From positions 50,281-114,280 of the forward strand of contig NZ_JAGGKE010000011.1 of assembly GCF_017873555.1 (NCBI RefSeq): a stretch of 64,000 nt of DNA, read 5' to 3'. This document shows positions 30,508 to 38,818 of this stretch, piece after piece. This DNA comes from Halorubrum trapanicum. GTDB taxonomy: Archaea > Halobacteriota > Halobacteria > Halobacteriales > Haloferacaceae. The position numbers and the translations under genes are program-made. Position 1 is the first letter of the stretch, and each line of letters begins with the position of its first letter. The notes beneath the pieces are model-generated. The model ran no database searches. It was not told the origin of the DNA and saw only the letters and a list, made by a program, of their open reading frames with translations.

Positions 30508-32493
30508 TCAGTCGTCGGCCGGCGCCGCGCCGGAGCCGTCGTCCGCGTGCTGCTGTTTGACCCACGAGAGCTTGCCGCCGGCCGCGAGGATGTCGCGCTC
30601 GCGCTCGGAGGCGTCGAGGTCGGCGGTGAACTCCCACTCGCCGTTGACGCTCACGGTGAACTCCTCCTGCCCGGAGCGGACGCCCGCGGGCACGTCGTCG
30701 ACGATCTCGAGGTCGTCGCCCTGGTCGATCTTCTCGTACGTCTCCGCGTCGATCGCCAGCGGGACGATCCCGAAGTTGAAGAGGTTCGCCTTGTGGATGC
30801 GGGCGAAGCTCTGCGCGAAGACCGCCTCGATGCCGAGGTACATCGGACAGAGCGCGGCGTGCTCGCGCGAGGAGCCCTGGCCGTAGTTCTCGCCGGCCAC
30901 GAGGACGCCGCCGTCGGCGGCGAGCGCGCGCTCGGCGAACGTGTCGTCGACGCGCGAGAGCGTGAACTCGGAGAGCTTCTCGATGTTCGAGCGGAACTTC
31001 AGGATGTCCGCCGTCGCCGGGATGATGTGGTCGGTGGTGATGTTGTCCTCCATCTTGAGGAGCGCCTCACCGCCGTCCACGTCGATGTCGTCTTTCAGCG
31101 GCACGTCGCCGATGTTCGGCCCCTTGACGAGACCGTCGTCGATCGCCTCGTCGGGCGAGATGATGTCGGAGTCGTCCTGGCCCATGCCGGGACCGTACTT
31201 CGTCCCCATCTCCAGACCGGGCGCCTCGAGGTCGCCGAGCTCGTCCGCGAGGTCGCGCGGGTCGACGATCTCGCCGGTGATGGCCGCCGCGGTGGCGACC
31301 TCGGGCGAGCAGAGGAAGACGGAGTCGTCCTCGATGCCGGAGCGACCCTCGAAGTTGCGGTTGAAGGTGCGCAGCGAGACGGAGTCGGAGGCGGGAACGT
31401 GACCGATGCCGATACACGCGCCGCAGGTCGCCTCGGAGAAGTTGACGCCGGCCGCCATCATCTCCGCGGTCCAGCCCTCGCGGGCCAGCATCTCGGACGC
31501 CTGCTTCGAGCCGGGCGCGACGATCATCTCGGTCTGCTTGGCGACCTCGCGGTCCTCAAGCATCTTCGCGCTGGGGAGGATGTCCTCGTAGGCGCCGTTC
31601 GTACAGGAGCCGACGATGACTTGCTCGACGTCGGTGCCCTCGTACTCGCTGACGGGGGCGACGTTGTCGGGCATCGAGGGCGCGGCCACGAGCGGCTCGA
31701 GCTCGCCGAGGTCGACCTCGATCGTCTCCGCGTACTCCGCGTCGTCGTCGGGCTGGAGGTCGACGTACTCCTCCTCGCGGTCCTGGCGCGCGAGCCAGTC
31801 TTTCGTCTTCTCGTCGGTCGCGAAGATCGAGGAGGTGGCGCCCAGCTCGGTGCCGAGGTTCGTGATCGTGGTGCGCTCGGGGATCGTGAGCTTCTCGGCG
31901 CCGGGACCGGTGTACTCGAAGATCTTGCCGACGCCGCCCTTGACGGTCAGCTCGCCGAGCAGGTGGAGCGCCACGTCCTTCGCGGTCGCCCACTCGGGCA
32001 GCTCGCCCTCGAGGTGGACGTTGACGACCTCCGGCATCTCGACGTAGTAGGGACCGCCGCCCATCGCGACGGCGATGTCGAGACCGCCGGCGCCGATCGC
32101 GAGCTGGCCGAGTCCGCCGGGAGTCGGCGTGTGCGAGTCGGAGCCGAGCAGCGTCTTGCCGGGCGCCGCGAAGTTCTCCTTGTGGACCTGGTGGCAGATC
32201 CCGTTGCCGGGCCGGGAGAAGTACGCGCCGAACGTGCCGGCCGCGGAGCGGAGGAAGCGGTGGTCGTCGGTGTTCTTGAAGTCGAACTGGTACGTCTGGT
32301 GGTCGCAGTACTGCGCGGCCAGCTCCGTCTGGACCTCGTCGAGGTCGAGCGCCTCGAACTGGAGCCACACCATCGTCCCCGTCGTGTCCTGCGTCAGCAC
32401 TTGGTCGATCTCGATGCCGATCTCCTCGCCGGGCGTCAGCTCGCCCTCGACGAGATGGTCATCGAGGATCTTCTCCGTAATCGTTTGTCCCAT
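30508..32493 (-). CDS. acnA: aconitate hydratase
   Basis: A 661-residue monomeric aconitase that interconverts citrate and isocitrate. It has the three [4Fe-4S] ligands in GSCTNG and CGACIG, the substrate-binding LLGSDSHTPTPGGLGQLAIGAGG, and the C-terminal swivel domain GENYGQGSSREHAALCPMYLG. The length is shorter than the 900-residue AcnA type and fits the archaeal/mitochondrial-like form. The ATG at 32493 (MGQTITEKIL) is chosen over an upstream TTG because a TATA box lies 30 bases before it. Confidence 0.94.
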   Translation of the reverse strand: MGQTITEKILDDHLVEGELTPGEEIGIEIDQVLTQDTTGTMVWLQFEALDLDEVQTELAAQYCDHQTYQFDFKNTDDHRFLRSAAGTFGAYFSRPGNGICHQVHKENFAAPGKTLLGSDSHTPTPGGLGQLAIGAGGLDIAVAMGGGPYYVEMPEVVNVHLEGELPEWATAKDVALHLLGELTVKGGVGKIFEYTGPGAEKLTIPERTTITNLGTELGATSSIFATDEKTKDWLARQDREEEYVDLQPDDDAEYAETIEVDLGELEPLVAAPSMPDNVAPVSEYEGTDVEQVIVGSCTNGAYEDILPSAKMLEDREVAKQTEMIVAPGSKQASEMLAREGWTAEMMAAGVNFSEATCGACIGIGHVPASDSVSLRTFNRNFEGRSGIEDDSVFLCSPEVATAAAITGEIVDPRDLADELGDLEAPGLEMGTKYGPGMGQDDSDIISPDEAIDDGLVKGPNIGDVPLKDDIDVDGGEALLKMEDNITTDHIIPATADILKFRSNIEKLSEFTLSRVDDTFAERALAADGGVLVAGENYGQGSSREHAALCPMYLGIEAVFAQSFARIHKANLFNFGIVPLAIDAETYEKIDQGDDLEIVDDVPAGVRSGQEEFTVSVNGEWEFTADLDASERERDILAAGGKLSWVKQQHADDGSGAAPADD

Positions 32494-32519
32494 ATCACGC
32501 AAAGATGGCTCTCCCGTGG

Positions 32520-32527
32520 ATATAAAA
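32520..32527 (-). promoter_or_regulatory. TATA box of the aconitase gene
   Basis: On the minus strand TTTTATAT is centred about 30 bases upstream of the ATG at 32493. The spacing supports a leaderless mRNA and that start. Confidence 0.55.
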
Positions 32528-32768
32528 CCCGCGAGTTTCCCGAAGATCGACCGTGTTAGATCCCGCGCTCCGGCAACGTTCGCTTCGATCTCCGTGTGGT
32601 ATCATTCACCGTGAAATACGTAGCCCTGCCGAGTGTTTTAGGTCATTAAACGTCTGAAACGGCCGAATTCGGGTGTCTCGCCGATCCCGGCGAGACCCGC
32701 CGCTTCGACCGCGATCGGCGCGCGGCGCGGGCGACACCGTTTAGGTTCGCCCGCGGTTCCGAACGCGC

Positions 32769-33242
32769 ATGTTCGATTCCGGAGCCGCGGTCGCGGCGGC
32801 GCTCACCGCGGCCGGCGCCGACCTCGACGACGCGCAGCGACAGCCGAACGGCGTCGACCTCACCGTCGACGCGGTGTTCGAAGGGACCGAACCCGGACTC
32901 CTCGCGCGCGACGGGAAGCGCGTGGGCGAGCGCCGCGAACTGGAGCCGGAGGACGGCCGCTACCGACTCGACCGGGGAACGTACGTCGTGCGATACGGCG
33001 AGCCGGTGCGGATCCCGGAGGGGCGGATCGGCTTCGTCCTCCCGCGCTCGACGCTGCTGCGGAACGCCTGTACCCTCGACACCGCCGTCTGGGACGCGGG
33101 CTACGAGGGCGTCGGCGAGGGGAGACTCGATGTGGGGAACGCGATCGAGATCGAACCGGGTGCCCGCATCGCCCAGCTGGTGCTCGCCGAGGCCGATCAC
33201 GACGGGACGTACGAGGGCGAGTATCAGGGCGAGCGACTCTAA
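32769..33242 (+). CDS. dut: dUTP diphosphatase / dCTP-deaminase-like protein
   Basis: A 157-residue protein of the dUTPase/Dcd trimer family, with NGVDLTVDAVF near the N-terminus, IGFVLPRSTLLRNACTLDTAVWDAGYEGVG (the nucleotide-binding Arg-Ser and Asp-x-Gly-Tyr motifs) and a C-terminal GARIAQLVLAEA strand. It hydrolyses dUTP to dUMP, keeping uracil out of DNA. It could instead be a dCTP deaminase or bifunctional enzyme; its short length favours dUTPase. A TATA-like TTTAGGTT (32740-32747) lies 26 bases before the ATG, giving a leaderless mRNA. Confidence 0.82.
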   Translation: MFDSGAAVAAALTAAGADLDDAQRQPNGVDLTVDAVFEGTEPGLLARDGKRVGERRELEPEDGRYRLDRGTYVVRYGEPVRIPEGRIGFVLPRSTLLRNACTLDTAVWDAGYEGVGEGRLDVGNAIEIEPGARIAQLVLAEADHDGTYEGEYQGERL

Positions 33243-33558
33243 CGGCTGACTTCCGCGCGCGCGACACGTCGACGCGGCGCTGTGCGAGCGAATCGCTCGG
33301 TAGGTAAAGGAACGAACGGCACGCCCGTGCCGGGAAAAGGTGGCACGAGCGTGTCGTTCTGTAGGTCCCCGCTGACGCTTCGGCCCTCCAAGCGAAGCGT
33401 CACCTGAAACAAGCGGCGGTAGACACTTAAGCGTGCCGGGGCCGGCAGCGCTGTCGTATTAGACCGCGGAAATCCGTTCACAACAGTTCGCTAACACGGC
33501 CGACGAATCCCCCGACTGCGCCTCGGTCCCGGTCGCCGCGCGGAAGTTCGTCCTCGCG
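33243..33558. other. gap of 316 bases without a protein gene; strongly folded
   Basis: There is no convincing coding frame. Most of the gap is a set of nested perfect hairpins with an upstream TATA-like box on the minus strand; see the ncRNA candidate. Confidence 0.6.
33299..33405 (-). ncRNA. candidate structured non-coding RNA
   Basis: The minus strand has a TATA-like CTTAAG at 33426-33431. About 25 bases downstream begins a sequence with a perfect 9-bp hairpin (GACGCTTCG with CGAAGCGTC) enclosed by AGGT/ACCT. A second stem of about 17 bp follows (AACGACACGCTCGTGCC with GGCACGGGCGTGCCGTT, two mismatches). Such density of compensating pairs with no protein frame suggests an RNA product. It matches neither SRP RNA nor RNase P RNA signatures that I know. 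It could also be the terminator region between two convergent genes. Confidence 0.4.
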
Positions 33559-34923
33559 CTACTGCCGGGCGGGGTGATCCGCGCGGAGCCGCGACTGCCC
33601 CTCGCCGAGGAGTCGCTCGCGGAGCGTCTCCCCCGCGGGTTCGGCGTCGGTCTCGGGAACGAGGCCCCGTTCGCGAAGCTCCGGGACGACGAGGTCGACG
33701 AAGTCGACGAGCGAGTCGGGCCGGACGACCTCCTTGACGTTGAACCCGTGGACACCGACCTCCTCGTGCCAGCGCTGTAGCTCGTCGGCGACCTGCTCCG
33801 GCGTGCCGACGATCTTCGGGGAGGTGGTGCCGAGACCGCAGAACTCGGCGACCTCGCGGACCGTCCACTCGCGGTCGGGCTGGGCCTTCGTGAACGCGTT
33901 CATCGTCCCCTGGATCGCGTCCGTCTCGATGTGTTCGACCTTCTGCTCGGGGTCGAGTTCGGACAGATCCATGTCGAGGAAGCCGGACAAAAGCGCGAGC
34001 GTCGCCTCGACGTCGACGTGGCGCTTGTACTCCTCGTACTTCGCCTCCGCGAGCGCCTCCGTCTCGCCGACGACCGGCACCACGCCGATGAAGAAGCGGA
34101 GGCTCTCGGGGTCGCGGCCGGCGTCGGCCGCGCGCGACTTCACGTCCTCCATGTACTCGACGACGCCCGTCTCGGTCGGCTGGCTGGCGAAGACGGCCTC
34201 GGCGTTGCGCGCGGCGAACGACCGCCCGTAGTCCGAGGAGCCGGCCTGGTAGACGACGGGGGTACGCTGGGGCGACGGCTCGCAGCCGTGCGGGCCGGGC
34301 ACCGAGAAGTGGTCGCCCTCGTGGTCGATCGCCGAGACCTTCTCCGGGTCGCTGTACCGGCCGGACTCGCGGTCGACCTCGACCGCGTCGTCCGCCCAGG
34401 AGTCCTCCCACAGCTTGTAACAGACGTCGAGGAACTCGTCGGCGCGCTCGTAGCGCGTCTCCTTGTCCATCCGCTCGTCGAGTCCGAGGTTCGCCGCGGC
34501 CGACTCCAGGTAGGAGGTGACCACGTTGATCGCGATCCGGCCGTCGGTGAGGTGATCGAGCGTCGAGAACTCCCGCGCGAGCTGGTAGGGGTGGTTGTAC
34601 GTCGTCGAGCGCGTCACCGCGAAGCCGAGGTCGTCGGTGACCTCCGCCATCGCGGGGACGACGAGCTGCGGGTCGTTCGCCGGCGTCTGGACCGCCTTCT
34701 CGACGGCGACCTCGCGGTCGTCGCCGTACACGTCGTAGATGCCGCGTACGTCCGCGAAGAACACGGCGTCGAAGCCGCCCCGCTCCGCCGTGCGCGCGAC
34801 CTCGGTCCAGTACTCGCGGTCGGCGTAGTCGGCCGACCGGTCGCCGGGATACCGCCACGACCCGGGCGAGACGTGCTCGACCGAGCTCATGGTGAAGAGG
34901 TTGAGATGTAGGTGTTCGGTCAC
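33559..34923 (-). CDS. LLM-class flavin-dependent monooxygenase (NtaA/SnaA/DszA type)
   Basis: A 454-residue TIM-barrel flavin monooxygenase of the NtaA/SnaA/DszA branch, using FMNH2 from a separate reductase. The N-terminus HLHLNLFTMSSVEHVSPGSWRYP is the typical first strand. RSTTYNHPYQLAREFSTLDHLTDGRIAINVVTS is the conserved flavin-barrel core, and GSSDYGRSFAARNAEAVF lies near the phosphate site. The start is GTG 34923, needed to include the first barrel strand; the internal ATG would delete it. The substrate (a sulfonate, chelator or aromatic sulfur compound) is unknown. Confidence 0.83.
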   Translation of the reverse strand: MTEHLHLNLFTMSSVEHVSPGSWRYPGDRSADYADREYWTEVARTAERGGFDAVFFADVRGIYDVYGDDREVAVEKAVQTPANDPQLVVPAMAEVTDDLGFAVTRSTTYNHPYQLAREFSTLDHLTDGRIAINVVTSYLESAAANLGLDERMDKETRYERADEFLDVCYKLWEDSWADDAVEVDRESGRYSDPEKVSAIDHEGDHFSVPGPHGCEPSPQRTPVVYQAGSSDYGRSFAARNAEAVFASQPTETGVVEYMEDVKSRAADAGRDPESLRFFIGVVPVVGETEALAEAKYEEYKRHVDVEATLALLSGFLDMDLSELDPEQKVEHIETDAIQGTMNAFTKAQPDREWTVREVAEFCGLGTTSPKIVGTPEQVADELQRWHEEVGVHGFNVKEVVRPDSLVDFVDLVVPELRERGLVPETDAEPAGETLRERLLGEGQSRLRADHPARQ

Positions 34924-34997
34924 GCCCCTCGCTACGCGCTCCGGGGTAATACGACCACAGGAAGTGGCGGCACTTGTCGCGGTCGCGGACGGTCGGC

Positions 34998-35061
34998 GAG
35001 CGGTGGAGGACGCGAGCGGTGGAGGACGCGAGCGGTGGAGAACGCGAGCGATGGAGGACGC
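34998..35061 (+). repeat. 16-bp minisatellite, four copies
   Basis: Units of GAGCGGTGGAGGACGC start at 34998, 35014, 35030 (one change) and 35046 (one change), with a partial fifth. They lie in the promoter-side gap between the flavin monooxygenase gene and the CBS gene. Confidence 0.9.
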
Positions 35062-35093
35062 GAGCGGCGACCCCGACCGGCCCCGCGAGCGCG

Positions 35094-35501
35094 CTACGCC
35101 GAGACCGACTCCGGCGAGGAGACGTACGCCGCGAAGTCGGAGGTGGTGATGATGCCGATCGGTTCGCCGCCGTCGACGACCGGTACGTGGTGGAAGCCGT
35201 GTTCGAGCATCGTCGCGGCGACCGCCGCGACGTCGTCCTGCGCGCTCGCCGTGATCGGGTCGACGGTCATGTACCGCTCGACGGTCGTCTCGGCCTTCGG
35301 CTGGCTCTTCGCGACGATGTCGACGAAGTCGGTCGAGGTTAAGATCCCGACCAGCCCCCCGTCGTCGTCCACGACCAGCACCGAGCTGATGTCGTTCTCC
35401 AGCAGGACCGCGGCCGCGTCCTCGACCAGCGTGTCCGGCGTCACCGTGTGGAGGTCCGTCGACATCAGTCGCGCCACGAACACGTCTTCGATCTCGTCCA
35501 T
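35094..35501 (-). CDS. CBS domain protein
   Basis: A 135-residue protein made of a tandem CBS pair (Bateman module): LMSTDLHTVTPDTLVEDAAAVLLENDISSVLVVDDDGGLVGILTSTDF and YMTVDPITASAQDDVAAVAATMLEHGFHHVPVVDGGEPIGIITTSDF. Such modules bind adenine nucleotides and regulate partner proteins. No effector domain is attached and no neighbour suggests a partner. Confidence 0.88.
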   Translation of the reverse strand: MDEIEDVFVARLMSTDLHTVTPDTLVEDAAAVLLENDISSVLVVDDDGGLVGILTSTDFVDIVAKSQPKAETTVERYMTVDPITASAQDDVAAVAATMLEHGFHHVPVVDGGEPIGIITTSDFAAYVSSPESVSA

Positions 35502-35536
35502 ACCCGAAAACACCCGTCCTCGCCGTATAAGCGTTC

Positions 35537-36493
35537 TCACAGATACCGTGAGAGCCCGGACTGTCGGCGCGGCCCGCCTCCCTCGGGCGCCGCGACCCAC
35601 GCGGTCCGCTCGTCCCGGAGGCGCTCTCGGTCCGCATCCGGGGGGTCGGCCGGGTCGAAGGCGGGACAGCCGCTCCCGCACTCGCGGCCGGGATCGACCA
35701 CGCGGTCGAACTGCGCGCAGCGGGGCCGCCCGTCGGCGGTCGCCTCCCCGTGCGCGCACGCCGGCGGCTCCGGGCGCCACCCCTTCCCGTACGCGCGCTC
35801 GGCGATCCGGCGCCGCTTTCGCGCCTTCGACTCCGAGTCGACGAGCGCGACGTCCGTGCGAGAGGGGCGCTCCGCCCTGATCTCGACCCCGGGCGCGTCC
35901 GGGTCGAGCGGCGTCGGCTCGCGGACCACCTCGCGCTCGCCCGTCTCGGGGTCGAACCGCCAGACGCCGACCGCCTCCGGGATCCGGTTGAGGTGCGCGC
36001 GGGTGACGTAGGAGGCGGTCGCGAGGACGACGCGGTCGAAGAGGCCGAGCGCGGCGTCGTACCGCAGCTGCGCCTCCAGGTCGCCCGGCGTCCCGAGGTC
36101 GGGCTTGTTCTCGACGGCGACGAGGTCGCCGACCCAGTCGTCCGGGTAGCGCGCGGTCGCGCGCACGGCCTCCCGCCCGTTCCGCCGCTCGCGTTCGAGG
36201 TAGCCGACCTCGACCGCGCGCTCGACGACCGCGGCGGCCCGCTCCGGCGTCAGGTCGAACGCGTCCGCGACGGGCACGGCCTCGCCCGGGCCGACGGCGG
36301 TCTCGATGGCGGGGTCTGGGATGCGCTCGGCGCTGATCGCGGCGCGGTCGTCGAAGCCGGGACCGGGCGAGAGCAGACAGACGTCGACGATGCGCGCCCC
36401 GGGGGTCTCGACGCCCGCGCCGAGCTGGCGGGCGACGACGCGGTTCGGGGATTCGAGCGCGGCGCAAAGCGCCAGCTCGAACCGGTACTCCAT
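35537..36493 (-). CDS. haloarchaeal DUF5787-like protein with nuclease-like and cysteine motifs
   Basis: A 318-residue protein that I believe belongs to the haloarchaeal family DUF5787, without assigned function. The middle contains DLVAVENKPDLG..GDLEAQLRYDAALGLFDRVVLAT, which reads like a PD-(D/E)xK core (acidic residue, then E-x-K, then a Gln-containing helix). The C-terminal part has four cysteines (CAHG, RCAQF, and C and C in ECGSGCPAF) that could bind zinc or an Fe-S cluster. The N-terminal 120 residues look like a winged-helix-type region (LTPERAAAVVERAVEVGYLERERR). Nuclease activity is an inference. Confidence 0.6.
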   Translation of the reverse strand: MEYRFELALCAALESPNRVVARQLGAGVETPGARIVDVCLLSPGPGFDDRAAISAERIPDPAIETAVGPGEAVPVADAFDLTPERAAAVVERAVEVGYLERERRNGREAVRATARYPDDWVGDLVAVENKPDLGTPGDLEAQLRYDAALGLFDRVVLATASYVTRAHLNRIPEAVGVWRFDPETGEREVVREPTPLDPDAPGVEIRAERPSRTDVALVDSESKARKRRRIAERAYGKGWRPEPPACAHGEATADGRPRCAQFDRVVDPGRECGSGCPAFDPADPPDADRERLRDERTAWVAAPEGGGPRRQSGLSRYL

Positions 36494-36570
36494 GCGGGAG
36501 CAAGGGACGCAGCGGGCTAAAGCGCGTCGGCGGTCGAAACCGGTATTCCCCGCCGCCCCCTACCGCGACC

Positions 36571-36951
36571 ATGCGCCGGGTCACCCGGAATCTCCTCGTC
36601 GCCATCGCCCTGGTCGTCGTCGCGCTGCTCGCGCTCGGCGCGCTCCCGAGCTACCTCGGGAGCGGCGACCCCTACTACCTCACGGTCGAACCGATCGAGA
36701 CGAACGGCACCGCCGCCGACGTGAACAACGTCTCCGACCGGCGGTACCCGTACCTCATCGGCGCGATAGAGAGCGACGGGCGCTCCGAGGGGTACCAGAC
36801 CGGCCCGTACGGGATGAAGGAGTGGTTCACGCACACGCCGTTCGACGAGGTCGACGCGCTCACCCAGCAGGTGCCGAACGCCTCGACGGAGACCGGCGTC
36901 AGGGTGCGTCGTAACGGCGAGACGTACCACGCGGAGGTGGTTCGCCCGTGA
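36571..36951 (+). CDS. haloarchaeal membrane-anchored or secreted protein
   Basis: A 126-residue protein, not recognised. It has a positively charged start (MRRVTRN) and a hydrophobic segment of about 20 residues (LLVAIALVVVALLALGALPSYL), followed by a soluble domain rich in Tyr/Asn/Thr with several N-glycosylation sequons (NGT, NVS, NAS). It is thus likely anchored with the domain outside. Its stop overlaps the GTG start of the NUDIX gene, so the two are co-translated. Confidence 0.6.
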   Translation: MRRVTRNLLVAIALVVVALLALGALPSYLGSGDPYYLTVEPIETNGTAADVNNVSDRRYPYLIGAIESDGRSEGYQTGPYGMKEWFTHTPFDEVDALTQQVPNASTETGVRVRRNGETYHAEVVRP

Positions 36952-37568
36952 CCGATAAAAAATCGGATCCCGACGAACCAGCCGCCGACCTCCGCGACCT
37001 CCCCGCGTTCTCCGACGGCCGCAACCACTCGCTGCCCGGCGAGCCGGAGTGGCCGGTGAGAGACGTCGTCGTCGAGTACGACGAGGGCTGGTTCGTCGGC
37101 GGCTACGACCGCGTCGAGCAGCCCGACGGGACCGAGAAGAAGTACTACTGGGCCGAGCTGTCGCCCGCGACGGTGATCGTCGCGGTCGCCGACGGGCAGG
37201 TGCTGTTCGTCGAGCAGTACCGTCCGACCGTGCGGAACACCCAGCTGGAGCTGCCGGCGGGAATCGTCGAATCCGGCGAGTCCTACACCGAGGCGGGGGC
37301 GCGCGAACTCGCCGAGGAGACCGGCTTCGAGCCGTCTTCGACGTCGCTGCTCCAGGAGGTGTGGTGTTCGACCGGCGTGTTGCGCCACGAGCGCGGCTAC
37401 GTGTTCGCGGAGGGGCTGGAGCCGGTCGACGTCGACCACGACAGCAACGAGTTCCTCGCGCCGCGGGCGGTCCCGGTCGACGAGGCCCTGGAAGTCGCGC
37501 GCTCGCCGCCGACGAACGACGCGACGCTGGAGGGCCTGCTCCTCGCCGAGCGCGAGGGGCTGCTGTAG
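36948..37568 (+). CDS. NUDIX hydrolase (ADP-ribose pyrophosphatase-like)
   Basis: A 206-residue protein with a complete Nudix box (G-x5-E-x7-REUxEExGU) in GIVESGESYTEAGARELAEETGF. It is preceded by the antiparallel strand VLFVEQYRPTVRNTQLELPAG, the layout of ADP-ribose pyrophosphatases. It hydrolyses nucleoside diphosphate derivatives; the exact substrate is open. The GTG start at 36948 overlaps the preceding stop (GTGA). Together with nadE 110 bases downstream it suggests an NAD-metabolism neighbourhood. Confidence 0.88.
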   Translation: MTDKKSDPDEPAADLRDLPAFSDGRNHSLPGEPEWPVRDVVVEYDEGWFVGGYDRVEQPDGTEKKYYWAELSPATVIVAVADGQVLFVEQYRPTVRNTQLELPAGIVESGESYTEAGARELAEETGFEPSSTSLLQEVWCSTGVLRHERGYVFAEGLEPVDVDHDSNEFLAPRAVPVDEALEVARSPPTNDATLEGLLLAEREGLL

Positions 37569-37677
37569 AACCGGCGGTCGCCCGCGAACCCCTCTCAGCC
37601 CGCCGAAGAACCCGACGTACGTCCAGTTCCCCGCGACGACGGGGAGGTATTAGTCGCCTCGGTCCCTGTGTCCCACC

Positions 37678-38517
37678 ATGAGTCAGACCTCGGAGCAGTC
37701 GGTGTTGCTGTCGGACGACCCGCCGCTCGACCTCCGCCTCTCGGAGGCGGAGCTGGAGGCGACCCGCGAGCGCATCGTCTCGTTCGTCCGCGACGTGGTC
37801 GACGACGCGGGCGCCGAGGGTGCGGTCCTCGGTCTCTCGGGCGGTATCGACTCGACGCTCACCGCGCACCTCGCGGTCGAGGCGCTCGGGGAGGAGGGTC
37901 TCCACGGGATCACGATGCCCTCGTCGGTGAACGACGCGGACGTGATGAGCGACGCGGAGCGCGTCGCCCACGACCTCGGCATCGAGTACGACGTGGTCGA
38001 GATACAGCCGATCGCGGAGGCGTTCTTCGATGCGTTCCCCGAGGCGGCAGACGACCGCACCGCCGCGGGCAACGTCTACGTCCGCACCCGCGCCGTGCTG
38101 AACTACTTCGTCGCCAACGCGGAGGACCGCGTCGTCCTCGGGACCGGGAACCGCGCGGAGGCGATGACGGGCTACTTCACGAAGTACGGCGACCAGGCGG
38201 TCGACTGCAACCCGATCGGGAACCTTTACAAACAGCAGGTGCGACAGCTGGCCGCGCACGTCGGCGTCCCCCGCGACCTCGTGATGCAGGAGCCGACCGC
38301 GGGCATGTGGGAGGGACAGACCGACGCCGCGGAGATGGGACTCGACTACGACACCGTCGACGCGATCCTCGCGGTCCACGTCGACGGCGGCCTCTCACGG
38401 GCGGCGACCGTCCGCGAACTCGATGTCCCCCAGGCGGCCGTCGACCGCGTGGTCGACCTCTACGAGCGCAGCGCCCACAAGCGAGCGATGCCGCCGGCGC
38501 CCGAACGCGACTTATAA
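37678..38517 (+). CDS. nadE: NAD+ synthase (ammonia-dependent)
   Basis: A 279-residue N-type ATP pyrophosphatase with the P-loop SGGIDSTLTAHLAVEALG, the deamido-NAD/ATP region GTGNRAEAMTGYFTKYGD and CNPIGNLYKQQVRQLAAHVGVP. It converts nicotinate adenine dinucleotide to NAD. There is no glutaminase domain, so free ammonia is the likely nitrogen donor. A TATA-like GTATTAG lies about 30 bases before the ATG. Confidence 0.94.
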   Translation: MSQTSEQSVLLSDDPPLDLRLSEAELEATRERIVSFVRDVVDDAGAEGAVLGLSGGIDSTLTAHLAVEALGEEGLHGITMPSSVNDADVMSDAERVAHDLGIEYDVVEIQPIAEAFFDAFPEAADDRTAAGNVYVRTRAVLNYFVANAEDRVVLGTGNRAEAMTGYFTKYGDQAVDCNPIGNLYKQQVRQLAAHVGVPRDLVMQEPTAGMWEGQTDAAEMGLDYDTVDAILAVHVDGGLSRAATVRELDVPQAAVDRVVDLYERSAHKRAMPPAPERDL

Positions 38518-38526
38518 AGAACTGAT

Positions 38527-38680
38527 GCGGTGGCGCGTGCCGACGAGCGCCTGGAGGGCGCGAGTCGCACGCGCGAGGGAGTCGCGAACGCCCGCAGGGC
38601 GTGAGCGACGAGGCTGGGGAGGCGTGAGGTGCGGTTGCTGTGCGGGGCGGGACTCAAAGGCTGGGGCTTTGAAGATGTTC
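38527..38680 (-). repeat. dispersed repeat family, copy C (minimal form)
   Basis: Read on the minus strand it starts GAACATCTTCAAAGCCCCAGCC and continues at once with TTTGAGTCCCGCCCCGCACAGCA, the CCTCCCCAGCCTCGTC block and GCACGCGCCACCGC. Compared with copies A and B it lacks the whole module between AGCC and TTTGAG, so it is only 154 bp. A TATA-like box (38701-38711) ends 20 bases upstream of its first base. Confidence 0.75.
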
Positions 38681-38785
38681 TCCGTCGGTCCGTCGGCAGT
38701 TATTTATAAATGAGCGGCTGGGATTTGCGAGGGAGTCAACCACTCTTCCCCCGTCGGCCGGTTCGATCACGGCTGGCCGATGCGA

Positions 38786-38795
38786 TTTAATACGA
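38786..38795 (+). promoter_or_regulatory. TATA box and possible operator of the winged-helix/toxin operon
   Basis: TTTAATACGA is centred about 29 bases before the ATG at 38819. The following ATTAGATACAACTTGATAC has two similar half-sites (GATAC spaced by about 10 bases) and could be an autoregulatory operator. Confidence 0.45.
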
Positions 38796-38818
38796 TTAGA
38801 TACAACTTGATACACACG

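Larger units (their letters stand above)
38518..38818. other. gap of 301 bases holding a dispersed repeat copy and a promoter
   Basis: No protein gene. It holds repeat copy C (minus strand), its TATA-like box at 38701-38711, and the promoter of the winged-helix gene. Confidence 0.7.

Noticed and set aside
30460..32559. 699-codon plus-strand frame opposite the aconitase gene
   Set aside because: Shadow of the aconitase gene; composition is a low-complexity Leu/Val/Arg/Glu mix without any motif.
33239..33481. 80-codon frame on the minus strand in the dUTPase/monooxygenase gap
   Set aside because: The peptide follows perfect DNA hairpins and has no haloarchaeal composition; the structured-RNA reading explains the sequence better.
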